From assembly GCA_003385605.1 (NCBI GenBank), contig QQUU01000050.1, positions 1-47,724 of the forward strand: a stretch of 47,724 nucleotides of DNA, read 5' to 3'. Below the pieces are notes generated by a model. The model did not search any database and was not told the origin of the DNA. It was given only the letters and a program-made list of their open reading frames with translations. Shown piece after piece: positions 24,560 to 34,496 of the stretch. Both the position numbers and the translations under genes were made by a program. This stretch comes from Bacteroidota bacterium. GTDB lineage: Bacteria; Bacteroidota; Bacteroidia; Flavobacteriales; Schleiferiaceae. Position 1 is the first letter of the stretch, and the number at the start of each line of letters is the position of its first letter.

Positions 24560-27313
24560 ATGAGAGCTTTTGCCATTACAGCCTTTACTGCGATGTCCTT
24601 TTTTGTCCAAGGACAGATTCTGAATATTACTCCTGCATTCCCGTCACAGAACGATACCATTACGGTTATCTACGATGCGACGGAGGGGAACGGCGCGTTG
24701 ACGGGCTACACACCAGTGTATGCACATGCCGGTTTGATTACCAATGCAAGTACAACGCCGACAGATTGGAAGCACGTTCAGGGCAACTGGGGAACAGCTG
24801 ACCCCAACGTACTAATGACCTCTTTGGGAAACAACCTTCATAAGTTAGAATATCACATCCCAACGTATTACGGTTTTGGTAGCAACGTAACCGTTCAAAA
24901 ATTGGCCTTTGTATTTCGTAACGCCAATGGAACCGTGGTGGGTCGCGCGGCAGACGGTTCGGACATCTACTACGACATTTACCCAGCCAATGCCGGCCTT
25001 ATCGCCCAATTCATGAAGCCTGAAAGCACGCTCTTGATTTCTCCTACAGATTCTCTCGAGACCGTCGTAGCGGCTTCTAGGTTCTGTGATTTAAAAGTCT
25101 ACGACAACGGTACCTTGGTCTTCCAAGATTCGTCGAAACAAGAAACATTCTACCTGAGCGATACCGTGCCGGGTATGCACACCGTTATTCTCGAGGCTAC
25201 CGATAGTTCAACAACGGTTTATGACACCATTCAATATGCTGTAGAGCCGCCTCTGCAGGTTGCAACCCTTCCTGGCGGCATGGAAATGGGGCTGAACGAG
25301 CTGAACGATACGACCGTATTTTTCAAGTTGTACGCACCGGGCAAGAACCGTGTTTATGTGCTCACGTCTGTGAACGACTATTTGCCTGAGCCTGAAAATG
25401 CAATGACAAGAACGCCAGGGGGTGCTTGGTGGTTCAAGGAGCTCACTGTGCCAGCCGGCCAGCCGTTTACCTACCAGTACCTGATTGACGGTCAGCTCCG
25501 CGTAGCGGATCCTTTCTCGACCCTAATCTTAGATCCTTGGAACGATGGCTATATTTCGTCGTCTACCTACCCCAACTTGCCGGCTTATCCAGCAGGAAAA
25601 ACTACAGGTAATGTCTCTTTGTATGAGACCGCGAAGACGCCCTACCAATGGAAGAATACCAACTTCCAAGCGCCGCCGCAGGAGGAGCTGGTGATCTATG
25701 AATTGCTCATTCGAGACTTTGTGACTACCCGCAACTACCAGACGGTTATTGATACCCTAGACTACATTGCGCGCTTAGGCGTGAACGCCATTGAATTGAT
25801 GCCAAATTCTGAGTTTGAAGGCAACTCTTCGTGGGGCTACAACCCTTCGTTTCACATGGCAGTAGACAAGTACTACGGTACGCCTGATAAGTTCAAAGAG
25901 TTTGTGGACAGCTGTCACTCTAGAGGCATTGCTGTGATTACCGACCAAGTGTTCAACCATGCCTACGGGCAGAATCCTATCGCTCAGATGTGGTGGGACG
26001 GTGTGAACAACCGACCGGCAGCCAACAACCCGTACATGAATCAAAATTGTCCTCACCCGCCAAACTGTTGGGGGAACGACTTTGATCATTTCGTGCAGCC
26101 GACCCGCAATTACATGGACCGCATCAATACTTACTGGATTGAAGAATTTAAGATTGACGGTATCCGATTCGATTTCACCAAAGGCTTCACCAACAATTCC
26201 AATGCGGACAACTACTCGTCTTCGAGAATCGCGGCCTTGAAGCGCATGGCCGACACCCTATGGAACGTCGACCAAGATTTTTACGTCATCCTAGAGCACT
26301 GGGGACCGAACAACGAGGAAAAGGAGCTGAGCGACTACGGCATGATGCTTTGGGGTAACGCTACCCACCAGTACTACGAGGCGGCTATGGGATACACCAA
26401 CAACAGCGACTTCAAATGGGGCATCTACAAGGAGCGCGGTTGGAACGACAAGCACTTGATTACCTACACGGAAAGCCACGACGAGGAGCGCGCGGCATAC
26501 AAGCTGAAGACTTACGGGAACTCAAGCGGCAGCTACGATACGAAGACGTTGGCGACGCTGGCAGACCGCAAGATTTTGACCCATGCGTTCTTGTACACCA
26601 TTCCGGGTCCGAAGATGATGTACATGTTTGAAGAATTGGCCTATGACATTTCCATCAACAACCCTTGTCGTGTTTGTGAGAAGCCAATTTTGTGGAGCTA
26701 CTATGAAAATCAGCACCGCCAGAAGGTCTATTTCTACACGGCGGCGCTCATTGATATGCGCAGAAAGTACGGCGTCTTCAACACGAACAACTTCACTTAT
26801 GCACTCAACGGCGGGGCGAAGCGCATCAACCTTTCAGTTACCGACACCAATGCAACCGTGGTGGGGAACTTCCGTGTGAACTCTGGCGATGTTTATCCGA
26901 ACTTCCAGCACACAGGAACGTGGTACGACTACTTCACCGGCGATAGCATAGTGGTGACCAATGCAACGGCACCTTTGACTTACCAACCGGGCGAGTGGCA
27001 CGTGTATACCGATGTTAAGCTAAACAAAGCGGCGTTTATCGGTGATGAGGAACTTGAATTGGCACCAAGTAACGTGGCAGTATATCCGAACCCAACAAGC
27101 GGACGCGTGGAGCTTCTCGTTGATGTTGCAGAAGGCACAGAAGTACAGTACGAACTCTACGATATTACAGGTCGATCAGTACACCGTGGTACATTCAATG
27201 CAGCCTTATACGGCATCGAAGAACTTGACCTTCATCACTTGCCGTCGGGCGCCTATGTGCTGAAAATCCAGGTGGGTTCTAACGTTTACAACGAACGTCT
27301 GTTGATTGAATAA
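24560..27313 (+). CDS. Secreted GH13 alpha-amylase-family enzyme with T9SS sorting domain
   Basis: A 917-residue exported glycosidase. Residues 1-18 are a signal peptide. An N-terminal Ig/starch-binding-like region (20-210) precedes a CBM48-type domain (~245-330: VFFKLYAPGKNRVYVL, FTYQYLIDGQLRVADPF). The (beta/alpha)8 barrel spans about 370-760: ELLIRDF, VNAIELMPNSEFEGNSSWGYNP, then the catalytic GIRFDFTKG (nucleophile Asp near 537), ILEHWG (acid/base Glu near 579) and ESHDEER (stabilising Asp near 639). The C-terminal ~85 residues are a T9SS sorting domain beginning VYPNPTSG. It should act outside the cell on starch, glycogen or a related alpha-glucan; branching, debranching and hydrolysis cannot be separated by eye. 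The ORF begins 158 bases after a stretch without a gene. Confidence 0.93.
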   Translation: MRAFAITAFTAMSFFVQGQILNITPAFPSQNDTITVIYDATEGNGALTGYTPVYAHAGLITNASTTPTDWKHVQGNWGTADPNVLMTSLGNNLHKLEYHIPTYYGFGSNVTVQKLAFVFRNANGTVVGRAADGSDIYYDIYPANAGLIAQFMKPESTLLISPTDSLETVVAASRFCDLKVYDNGTLVFQDSSKQETFYLSDTVPGMHTVILEATDSSTTVYDTIQYAVEPPLQVATLPGGMEMGLNELNDTTVFFKLYAPGKNRVYVLTSVNDYLPEPENAMTRTPGGAWWFKELTVPAGQPFTYQYLIDGQLRVADPFSTLILDPWNDGYISSSTYPNLPAYPAGKTTGNVSLYETAKTPYQWKNTNFQAPPQEELVIYELLIRDFVTTRNYQTVIDTLDYIARLGVNAIELMPNSEFEGNSSWGYNPSFHMAVDKYYGTPDKFKEFVDSCHSRGIAVITDQVFNHAYGQNPIAQMWWDGVNNRPAANNPYMNQNCPHPPNCWGNDFDHFVQPTRNYMDRINTYWIEEFKIDGIRFDFTKGFTNNSNADNYSSSRIAALKRMADTLWNVDQDFYVILEHWGPNNEEKELSDYGMMLWGNATHQYYEAAMGYTNNSDFKWGIYKERGWNDKHLITYTESHDEERAAYKLKTYGNSSGSYDTKTLATLADRKILTHAFLYTIPGPKMMYMFEELAYDISINNPCRVCEKPILWSYYENQHRQKVYFYTAALIDMRRKYGVFNTNNFTYALNGGAKRINLSVTDTNATVVGNFRVNSGDVYPNFQHTGTWYDYFTGDSIVVTNATAPLTYQPGEWHVYTDVKLNKAAFIGDEELELAPSNVAVYPNPTSGRVELLVDVAEGTEVQYELYDITGRSVHRGTFNAALYGIEELDLHHLPSGAYVLKIQVGSNVYNERLLIE

Positions 27314-27318
27314 GCCTC

Positions 27319-27984
27319 TTAGCCAAGTAGGTGAACACCCTCTTTGTCTTGGGTGAGTACGCCTTTGTTTTCAAGGTTCTTGAGTAACCGGCTGACAACC
27401 TCTCTTGAGGTGCCCAGCTCCGAGGCCATTTTCACTTTTGATAGCGATACACCCTTGCGGTTGTTGAGTAGACAGCGCTTTTCGATGTACGCAAGTAGAC
27501 GTGCTTCGAGTTGATTGAAAATCGCATTATCGACCAAGCTCAGCAGTTCTTCAAACCTGCGGCGGAAATTCCCTAACTCATAGATGCGCCATTCACTGAA
27601 AGCTTCAGTAATAGGGGTCAATTCAACCAAGGGAATGTGCAAAATCTTCGCCGGTGATTCTGCCTCTACTGTGATGGGCATATTGCCGTTGGGTAACTGG
27701 GAAAAGGCTGCACACGGACAGATTTCTCCAGGGGTCAAGAAGTACAACAACAGTTCCTTGCTCGGATCATCGTCGGCAATTCGCATCACTCGTGCGCTAC
27801 CCTCAAGAATGATGGGCATAAAGTCCGCATGAAGACCGTAATCAAGAATGAGATCGCCCTTTTCATAGTCTACAACTTCTCCAAGCTCCGAAAGGTGCTC
27901 TTTGAGGGCAGGGGAAAGGATGTTAAACCCGTCGTGATCGAAATAGGATAATGCCATGGCTTCAGTGTGTATTTGGACCATCAA
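27319..27984 (-). CDS. Crp/Fnr-family transcriptional regulator
   Basis: A 221-residue DNA-binding regulator. Residues ~20-135 form a cyclic-nucleotide-binding-like beta barrel (DLILDYGLHADFMPIILEGSARV), with a CPCAAF segment at about 90-95 that often carries redox-relevant cysteines in this phylum. A dimerisation helix (~140-165) is followed by an HTH_Crp winged helix (VKMASELGTSREVVSRLLKN, ~185-205). The ligand is unknown; the phosphate-binding Arg-Ser pair of cAMP-binding Crp is not visible. It is convergent with the amylase gene (5 bases apart) and could regulate the adjacent sulfotransferase, though promoters are not evident. Confidence 0.9.
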   Translation of the reverse strand: MMVQIHTEAMALSYFDHDGFNILSPALKEHLSELGEVVDYEKGDLILDYGLHADFMPIILEGSARVMRIADDDPSKELLLYFLTPGEICPCAAFSQLPNGNMPITVEAESPAKILHIPLVELTPITEAFSEWRIYELGNFRRRFEELLSLVDNAIFNQLEARLLAYIEKRCLLNNRKGVSLSKVKMASELGTSREVVSRLLKNLENKGVLTQDKEGVHLLG

Positions 27985-28033
27985 AATAAGAACATTTCTC
28001 TATGTCCTAATTATCAAAAGAAAAAAAGGAATG

Positions 28034-29896
28034 TTAGCCGATTAGCTTTGCATAAATGGCCTCTGCACGTCCCAATAATTCAGGGTTTGCGCCGGCAACC
28101 TCCTTCGGAGTTTTGGCGAATTTAGACAGGGCATCCGTCGATATTGGCACTTCGAGCACCTGCTCAATGTGTGCGAGTGTTCCTTTGGGGTCCGCCAGAA
28201 ATCCTTCGTAGCTCAACACGGTGATTTGATCCGATTGAGGCACGTTTTCGTAGTAATTCACCCAACGCTCTAGCCAATAATTGATGTCGCCAGTATTCCC
28301 CTCATGGCGGCCCTTGCCATTAAGGATAAATGGTCTTTGACCGATACCAAATTCATGGTGGCCCAGCCAATCCATATACTCCTTGATGAATGGATCCTCT
28401 TCCTGCTGGGCGGAGAACTGTTCGTGTTGCTTCATCAAACTATAGGCATGTTGGAGTGGACGTCTTACCAAAAGAAAAACGGCAAGATCTGGATTGTGCT
28501 CTACTAGCGAAGGCAAGCGCAGTATGGCGTTGTTGTTTTTCGCTAAATAGAGGCTTTGACCGGCAATACTGTTTTGATACCTGCGGTACAAGGCGTTTTC
28601 TTCTTGAGACAGCTCGTGATCATAGAGCCCGTCGGTTTTGATGTAGGCATCGTTTTTCAACACTTTGAAGAAGTACTCCTCCAAGGCTTCAACACTGGCT
28701 AGACCCACCTTGACACCATCGCCATGGGCACGCTCCTTATCCTCAGTAGCCTTCGGCTTGTATATTTTGCTCCACAGTCGAGGCGCAAGCAGCACCGGCA
28801 TATTACTGTAGTCTAGCGACGCGAATGAACCGCGCTCAGCGAGCGATTTAGTAAGCGCAGTGGTCCCTGCTCGAGCAAGCCCGGTAACAAGTACTCTGGT
28901 GTATTTGCTTTCTGCACTTGATTCTGTTCCAACGCCTTTAATCTGCAGCCCAAGAAGCTTTTTGCCCAAGAAGTAATTGTCCAAGACCAAGCGATGAAAA
29001 AGCTGCGAGAGGTCGGAATAGGCACTGCCGTTATGCTTAGTAAAGAAGAAGGGAATTATCGACCCTACACTCAGTAGTATAAGGGTCCAATTCGAAGAGA
29101 ACTCCCCACCGAGCAACCGTTCAGGCAGTTCCCAGCCCAATCCAAAGACCGTAATCACAACAAGAACAAGGCTTGCCACCAATCGAGCCAGAACTCCGGT
29201 GGTTTTGCTTGAAGCGGCATTCATTGCGCTAATTTTTTCTGGGTCCTCGCTCGGGGCAAAGAGGACGTTTAAAAGGCGAACACTCGAAGTCGCTGTTTCG
29301 AAGAACAGATCCTTCATCCACAATACAGCTTGACCCAACAGAAGGCCAGCCAATACCACGATGAAATAGGCAGCGATACGGTTTCCTTGAACAGTCAACA
29401 TAGCATCGCTTAACGGTTCATTCAAAGCAGTTACAGCAGCTCGCGCAACTATTGCCAAGATGAGAAAGACATTTAAAGGAGTAAAAGAGAAGCTAGGAGT
29501 TCTTTGTTCTTGCGCCTCTGCAGCTTTTGAGTTGCGTCTATTTCGAACTATGAGCACGAGAGAACCTACAACTAGACCACCGATAACTATACTTACCCAT
29601 AAGGGCATCCCCTGTAGCGCAGTCTTATACTTGCCACTGCTTTCTGCTCCTAACCACGAAGGATTGAAGGTGGTAATAATCAAAAGTGCCGTAAATACAG
29701 TGGCATAAAACTCCCACGAGAAAAAGCTGGATGAACCCTGTGATTGCGTCGACGATACTGCAACTTTAGGCGCCTTCACTAGGCTGTACCAAAGGCGGTA
29801 GCCAAAAGAGAACACGATGAGCAAGAGTATGAGCACAATCAATACTGCTGCACCTACGCCAAGCCCTGGACCGATATATAGAAATGTGTTGTACAA
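28034..29896 (-). CDS. Membrane-embedded PAPS-dependent sulfotransferase (multi-TM N-domain fused)
   Basis: A 620-residue fusion. The first ~295 residues hold about seven hydrophobic segments (for example 8-35, 55-70, 85-105, 125-150, 165-190, 230-255 and 265-285). The last ~310 residues are a sulfotransferase: the PAPS 5'-phosphosulfate loop VTGLARAGTTALTKSL and, later, the 3'-phosphate region PDLAVFLLVRRPLQHAYSL. Such enzymes transfer sulfate from PAPS to a hydroxyl group, with the PAPS site in the cytoplasm. The anchor suggests a lipid-linked or membrane acceptor, which is inference. It stands alone on the minus strand behind the Crp/Fnr gene. Alternative: a member of the Sulfotransfer_3 group with a different activity. 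Confidence 0.75.
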   Translation of the reverse strand: MYNTFLYIGPGLGVGAAVLIVLILLLIVFSFGYRLWYSLVKAPKVAVSSTQSQGSSSFFSWEFYATVFTALLIITTFNPSWLGAESSGKYKTALQGMPLWVSIVIGGLVVGSLVLIVRNRRNSKAAEAQEQRTPSFSFTPLNVFLILAIVARAAVTALNEPLSDAMLTVQGNRIAAYFIVVLAGLLLGQAVLWMKDLFFETATSSVRLLNVLFAPSEDPEKISAMNAASSKTTGVLARLVASLVLVVITVFGLGWELPERLLGGEFSSNWTLILLSVGSIIPFFFTKHNGSAYSDLSQLFHRLVLDNYFLGKKLLGLQIKGVGTESSAESKYTRVLVTGLARAGTTALTKSLAERGSFASLDYSNMPVLLAPRLWSKIYKPKATEDKERAHGDGVKVGLASVEALEEYFFKVLKNDAYIKTDGLYDHELSQEENALYRRYQNSIAGQSLYLAKNNNAILRLPSLVEHNPDLAVFLLVRRPLQHAYSLMKQHEQFSAQQEEDPFIKEYMDWLGHHEFGIGQRPFILNGKGRHEGNTGDINYWLERWVNYYENVPQSDQITVLSYEGFLADPKGTLAHIEQVLEVPISTDALSKFAKTPKEVAGANPELLGRAEAIYAKLIG

Positions 29897-30023
29897 CGAC
29901 CTCTAGTTTGAGCCTGCAAAATAGTGGACTTCTGTGGAATACCTGTAGCGCGCATAGCAGTAAATCGACACGAAAAACATCCCTGTAAACAGTCCAAAGT
30001 GATTAATATGCTAAATTCCCATT

Positions 30024-31139
30024 ATGAACATTCTGATTGCGCCAGATTCTCTCAAGGGCTCCTTGACTGCCCAACAGGCGGCATCGCACATACAGCGAGC
30101 TTTGACCCATTGTATTCCCAATGCGGAAGTTGAGGTACTTCCTATATCTGACGGAGGAGAAGGAGCGCTGGAAATCTGGTCAGAATTAGGTTTGGGAAGA
30201 ACGGTACAAGTTTCCGCTTCCGATCCCCTTGGGCGCCCAATATCTGCCTCGTATTTTAAGTTTAACGACGGTTCTGCGTGGGTAGAACTGAGTCAAGCTA
30301 GTGGACTAGTGTTGTTGAGCGGGGAAGAGCGCAATCCCATGGAGACCACGACCATTGGTACAGGGGAACTCATAACGCACGCAATTTCTAACGGCGCCAA
30401 AAAGGTTGTGGTCGGTCTCGGAGGTAGTGCTACTAATGACGGCGGCGCCGGTATCCTGCAGGGCTTAGGGTTTACCTTTTATGACAAGCAAGGCACCAGG
30501 GTACACGCAAATGGAGGTTCGATTTCGCGCATATCCAAGATCGTTGCACCACAGAATTGGGACGATTCCATTTGTTTTGAGGTGGCCTGTGATGTGAACA
30601 ATCCGCTATACGGCTCCAACGGCGCGAGTCGAATATATGGCCCGCAGAAGGGGGCTACTCCCACAATGGTTGAAATCCTAGATCAGAACCTACGCCACTG
30701 GGCCGACCTCTTGTATGAGACGTTTGGCAGAAGAGTAGATCGTGTTCCCGGAAGCGGTGCTGCAGGTGGCTCGGCTGCTGGATTGCTAGGTGCATTAGGC
30801 GCCGAGCTAAAACCGGGGTTTTCCATTTTTGCAGAAGCCTTAGGTCTAGACGAAAAATTAGAAGTAGCGGATGTTGTTATCACCGCTGAAGGTATGCTTG
30901 ACACGCAAAGTCTTTCAGGAAAGGCGACCTTGAAGTTGTGCCAACAGGCGAAACTACACGGTTGCAAAACTGTGGTCTTTGCGGGAAAAGTGGATGGGGA
31001 TAGCCGTCGCTTCCAAGAGGTAGGGGTAGATCGAGCGGTGGCGATTAAGCCTGAGGGCTGGACAGTAGAAAGAAGTATGAAGGAGGCCGGGGACTTGTTG
31101 GAACAGGCCGTTCAAAATGAATATAGCTCATGGAAATAA
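30024..31139 (+). CDS. Glycerate kinase (GarK/GlxK family)
   Basis: A 371-residue cytoplasmic enzyme that phosphorylates D-glycerate, giving 2- or 3-phosphoglycerate for central metabolism. Family signatures are visible: MNILIAPDSLKGSLTAQQAA at the N-terminus, SDGGEGAL (~49-56), GLGGSATNDGGAGILQGLG (~130-150) and PGSGAAGGSAAGLLGALGA (~240-258). Length matches the class II family (about 370-385). Its last ten bases overlap the permease gene, so the two are translated together, and the pair is best read as a glycerate uptake and utilisation module. Confidence 0.93.
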   Translation: MNILIAPDSLKGSLTAQQAASHIQRALTHCIPNAEVEVLPISDGGEGALEIWSELGLGRTVQVSASDPLGRPISASYFKFNDGSAWVELSQASGLVLLSGEERNPMETTTIGTGELITHAISNGAKKVVVGLGGSATNDGGAGILQGLGFTFYDKQGTRVHANGGSISRISKIVAPQNWDDSICFEVACDVNNPLYGSNGASRIYGPQKGATPTMVEILDQNLRHWADLLYETFGRRVDRVPGSGAAGGSAAGLLGALGAELKPGFSIFAEALGLDEKLEVADVVITAEGMLDTQSLSGKATLKLCQQAKLHGCKTVVFAGKVDGDSRRFQEVGVDRAVAIKPEGWTVERSMKEAGDLLEQAVQNEYSSWK

Positions 31140-32425
31140 CAGCATTAATCATCACTATTGTCTGGATTATATGGGGAACAGCAAAAATGAAATGGCACCC
31201 TTTTGTGGTGCTTCTCATCGCCGCTTTTGGTCTTGCATTAGCGCTTGGCGAAGGAGCCTTTGACGCAGTTTCCCTGATCAACAAGGGCTTTGGCGGAACA
31301 ATGTCAAGGATAGGCTTGATCATTCTGCTTGGCGCTATGCTCGGGGAGCTCCTTGAAAAGGGCGGGGCTACGGAGGTAATCGCCTTCAAAATGGTAAAGG
31401 GACTGAAAAAGCTTCCGACTACGTATGCCATGAGTCTTATAGGGTATGTTGTGGCCATTCCAGTTTTTTGTGACGCTGCGTTTATTCTTCTTTCTCCGCT
31501 TACTAAAAGCATGTCTAAGAACGCGAAGGTGAGCGGCAAGGCCTTGACTGTGGCTTTGAGTACAGGTCTATTTGCTCCGCATGTATTAATACCCCCAACT
31601 CCTGGGCCACTTGCAGCAGCTGCAACATTGGGTCTGAACGACTTAGGATTACTAATCCTCGCGGGCAGCATACTGGCATTGGTTTTAGTGTTGACGGGCG
31701 GGTGGTTTGCCACGAGAATGAACCGCCAACTTCAACAAGTCAACCCTTTGGAAGAACTACCAGAACAAGAGGTAGAAGGTTCCTTGGCACGAGCGGTATT
31801 GCCGATCATCCTACCATTACTTCTCATCGCTGGCGGGACATCTCTTGCTGGAGTTGAAGGATGGGCGGAGCCTTGGATTGAGGCATTGAGTAAGCCAGAA
31901 GTAGCCTTGGCTGTTGGTGTTGTGGTTGCACTAGGTACTGCTCAACGAAAAGTGGAACAATCTTCGTGGATTTTAAACGCACTCCGTGCTGGTGGGCCGG
32001 TTCTTCTAATTACTGCCATGGGCGGAGCTTTGGGGGGTGTTTTAAAGCTGATAGATGTTGCCGGATGGCTAGAGGGCATGGTGCTTCCCGGAGCTTTTGT
32101 ACTAGCACTCCCTTTTACCATAGCCGCAGTGTTAAAATCGGCCCAAGGCAGTTCTACGGTAGCCATCATTACTACAGCTTCTATGATGTTACCACTACTC
32201 GCCCCGTTTGGATTAGATACCGAATTAGGAAAGGTATGGGTCATCCTCAGCCTTGGCGTTGGTGCCATGACGGTAAGCCACGCAAACGATAGTTATTTCT
32301 GGATTGTAAGCGAAATGGGAGGATTAGGTTCAGACGAAGCCTTCCGTTATCATACCCGCGCCACGGCCTTGCAAGGTGTCGTTGGAGGGTTGCTGGTGCT
32401 GCTATCTGGCTGGATAGTGCTTTAG
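31130..32425 (+). CDS. GntP-family carboxylate permease (probable glycerate transporter)
   Basis: A 431-residue inner-membrane transporter with roughly 12 hydrophobic helices, of the GntP/gluconate:proton symporter family. Typical segments are GFGGTMSRIGLIILLGAMLGE, PVFCDAAFILLSPL and PHVLIPPTPGPLAAA; the last contains the conserved PPTPGP loop. GntP relatives carry gluconate, glycerate and similar sugar acids. The overlap with the glycerate kinase gene supports glycerate as substrate, which is inference from context. The stop (TAG) abuts the convergent CotH stop with no gap. Confidence 0.88.
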   Translation: MEITALIITIVWIIWGTAKMKWHPFVVLLIAAFGLALALGEGAFDAVSLINKGFGGTMSRIGLIILLGAMLGELLEKGGATEVIAFKMVKGLKKLPTTYAMSLIGYVVAIPVFCDAAFILLSPLTKSMSKNAKVSGKALTVALSTGLFAPHVLIPPTPGPLAAAATLGLNDLGLLILAGSILALVLVLTGGWFATRMNRQLQQVNPLEELPEQEVEGSLARAVLPIILPLLLIAGGTSLAGVEGWAEPWIEALSKPEVALAVGVVVALGTAQRKVEQSSWILNALRAGGPVLLITAMGGALGGVLKLIDVAGWLEGMVLPGAFVLALPFTIAAVLKSAQGSSTVAIITTASMMLPLLAPFGLDTELGKVWVILSLGVGAMTVSHANDSYFWIVSEMGGLGSDEAFRYHTRATALQGVVGGLLVLLSGWIVL

Positions 32426-33838
32426 TTACCAGCTAGAAATCTCCCCGTCCATCCAAGCGAGGCGCTGCTCAAGGTAGTAGCGTAAGAAATCCACCTCTCC
32501 TTCGAAGTCTATGGTACGATTCTCGGCGCGCCACAGGTCATAGTTGCGCTCAGCCGCCCCTGTGCTTAAGAGTCGGTTTTCGGTGTCGTTGACGAGTCCA
32601 AAAATGGCGGCATCAGAAAGCGGACCGCTTCGGTAGGTCGACCAACGATTCTTTACCAAGGTTCGGAATTGTGGATCATCAAGCAAACGGTCCCACCAAA
32701 AAGGTACCATCCAAGCATCTTCGCTTACATAGTCGTTGTAGTTCGCAATCCAGTCCTCCCAAGGCACGCGTCCCTGACGGCCGTAGCCAATGTTTAAGTC
32801 CCAGATGGGTCCGAATCGCAGTTTCTCCCCACGCGGTTTATGCAAGAAGGTACTGATGCGGTAGGCATCGATATTGCCTGCGAGTTCATTCATGATAAAC
32901 CCATCCGCAAACGAGGCTAGGTCGATATAATCGGTATAGGTACGCGTCGATGAGGTTAGGTCATCATTGAGCAAAGCGGTTTCAAAATCGAACACATACT
33001 CTTCGATATAATTGCGCATTTCCCCGTTCAGACCGTTGGGCTTGGGGTGCTCAAATAAGAAATAGGTTTCTCGGTATTGTTGGTCGTGGTACGGTGGACG
33101 GAAGGGCTCGACATCCATAGGCTCTCCATCGATGTCGTATTCGCTTCTAAAGCTCATATACCCTGTATAATTCGCATCATCGCCCCAATTGTTGTCGTAG
33201 TAACTCAATTCTCTACCTGACGGCGCATAAGAGGCCGTTTTGTCAATCTTGAGCACATACCCGCCGGTAATTCCCGGTTCTTTTCTTCCGCTTGGCGTGC
33301 CAACGTCGATGCGCATCCGGTGTGCTTTTGGCTTCTCCATGAGCACATAAACACCTTGGTATACGCCGTTGACTGTAAGCTCTACCCAGCGGCAACGTGC
33401 AGCATACATGCCTAAGCTTCGTGCGAGCTCATAACCGATGTAGTGGTGCATAAGGGTGGGGTCAAAGGCGTAAAGTTCATCCGGACCATTGGAACGAACC
33501 ACGTGTCCCATGAGGATCCAGTCACTTCCGGCCGGCATCCCTAAAAGTGCCTTTGGCGTGCCGTTGCCATTGGCCGTGCGTATTTCAAAACCGTAGGATT
33601 TCTTATCGCTTAACCTGTAGGAGGTGCTGCCGCGGTATTCCACACCCATATTACCGCTAACCACCTTGCGGTTATCCACTTCAATGGAGAATGAACCGTC
33701 TTTCTTGTCGTCCGGCCGAATCTGTCCATCAACGTCTAAAAACACCATTGGCAGTTGCCCCGAGGTAAATTCTTGGGTACACGAATTAAACCCGAGGGCC
33801 ATTACAATTATCAAATACAGCGGGAGACGTCTAAGCAT
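32426..33838 (-). CDS. CotH-like kinase family lipoprotein
   Basis: A 470-residue protein with a lipoprotein signal: basic MLRRLPLYLII, a hydrophobic core, then the lipobox GFNSC (Cys20). The rest matches the CotH kinase family: LLGMPAGSDWILMGH, VNGVYQGVYVLMEKPK (the Glu-Lys pair), later GNIDAYRISTFLHK and FGPIWDLNIGYG with the metal-binding Asp-x-Asn-like motif. Spore CotH is a secreted protein kinase, and relatives occur in many Bacteroidota surface proteins. I start at 33838 because this gives a clean signal; a start at 33853 would add five residues. It is divergent (61 bases apart) from a DUF4956 gene, an association known with VTC-like and CotH genes. Confidence 0.85.
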   Translation of the reverse strand: MLRRLPLYLIIVMALGFNSCTQEFTSGQLPMVFLDVDGQIRPDDKKDGSFSIEVDNRKVVSGNMGVEYRGSTSYRLSDKKSYGFEIRTANGNGTPKALLGMPAGSDWILMGHVVRSNGPDELYAFDPTLMHHYIGYELARSLGMYAARCRWVELTVNGVYQGVYVLMEKPKAHRMRIDVGTPSGRKEPGITGGYVLKIDKTASYAPSGRELSYYDNNWGDDANYTGYMSFRSEYDIDGEPMDVEPFRPPYHDQQYRETYFLFEHPKPNGLNGEMRNYIEEYVFDFETALLNDDLTSSTRTYTDYIDLASFADGFIMNELAGNIDAYRISTFLHKPRGEKLRFGPIWDLNIGYGRQGRVPWEDWIANYNDYVSEDAWMVPFWWDRLLDDPQFRTLVKNRWSTYRSGPLSDAAIFGLVNDTENRLLSTGAAERNYDLWRAENRTIDFEGEVDFLRYYLEQRLAWMDGEISSW

Positions 33839-33899
33839 GGGTTCAAAATACATTGGAATTTTTAAACTTATATTCGCTTTTCACAACAACACTACCTGA

Positions 33900-34496
33900 A
33901 TGACCGACATCTTATACATTTCTTCTTCCTTATTCGTAAAATTTGCATTGATGGTGGTGTACAACCTGGTCCAATTGGCCATTGTCAGCCGCCACAACAG
34001 AACTACGCGCACGAATGTGAGTAGTTTCTTCATCATCGCAGTAGTGGTGTTCTTCCTTTCTTATGTCTTGAGCACGTTCGAAATGCAGATCGGTTTAGCC
34101 ATCGGTATGTTCGCCATTTTTGGGATTATACGTTACCGTACAGAGCCGCTTCGACCACAGGAGATGACCTACCTCTTCGCTTCTTTAGGTGTGGCGGTGA
34201 TCAACGCACTAAGCTCTGAAAGCATTACGCTCATTGAATTGGTCCTGATCAACGCAACCGTTTTAGGATGCATCTATATACTTGAGCGCTTCTTATTGGA
34301 CAAGCCAAGTGAGACTAAACGCACGACCAAGAAGGTGTCTTTGGTTGTACCTTCGGAAAACCTTACCGAGCAGGTCGTTGGAGAGCGTGTGAATGAGTTC
34401 GCGAAAAATATGGGAGTGGTCGTTGTAAAACACCACATTTCTAAGATTGACCACGCTGAAGGGAAGGCACAAATTATCGTGGTTTATGAAGTGTAA
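33900..34496 (+). CDS. DUF4956-family membrane protein
   Basis: A 198-residue inner-membrane protein. Four hydrophobic helices (~7-25, 40-60, 66-85, 95-125) precede a cytoplasmic ~70-residue domain with a ferredoxin-like pattern (VSLVVPSENLTEQVVGERVNEF, then KAQIIVVYEV). The segment GMFAIFGIIRYRTEPLRPQEMTYLF is the DUF4956 hallmark. DUF4956 proteins are often beside CotH-like kinases and VTC-type polyphosphate polymerases; here CotH is divergent and no VTC is present. Its last 11 bases overlap the DUF2490 gene. Confidence 0.88.
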   Translation: MTDILYISSSLFVKFALMVVYNLVQLAIVSRHNRTTRTNVSSFFIIAVVVFFLSYVLSTFEMQIGLAIGMFAIFGIIRYRTEPLRPQEMTYLFASLGVAVINALSSESITLIELVLINATVLGCIYILERFLLDKPSETKRTTKKVSLVVPSENLTEQVVGERVNEFAKNMGVVVVKHHISKIDHAEGKAQIIVVYEV

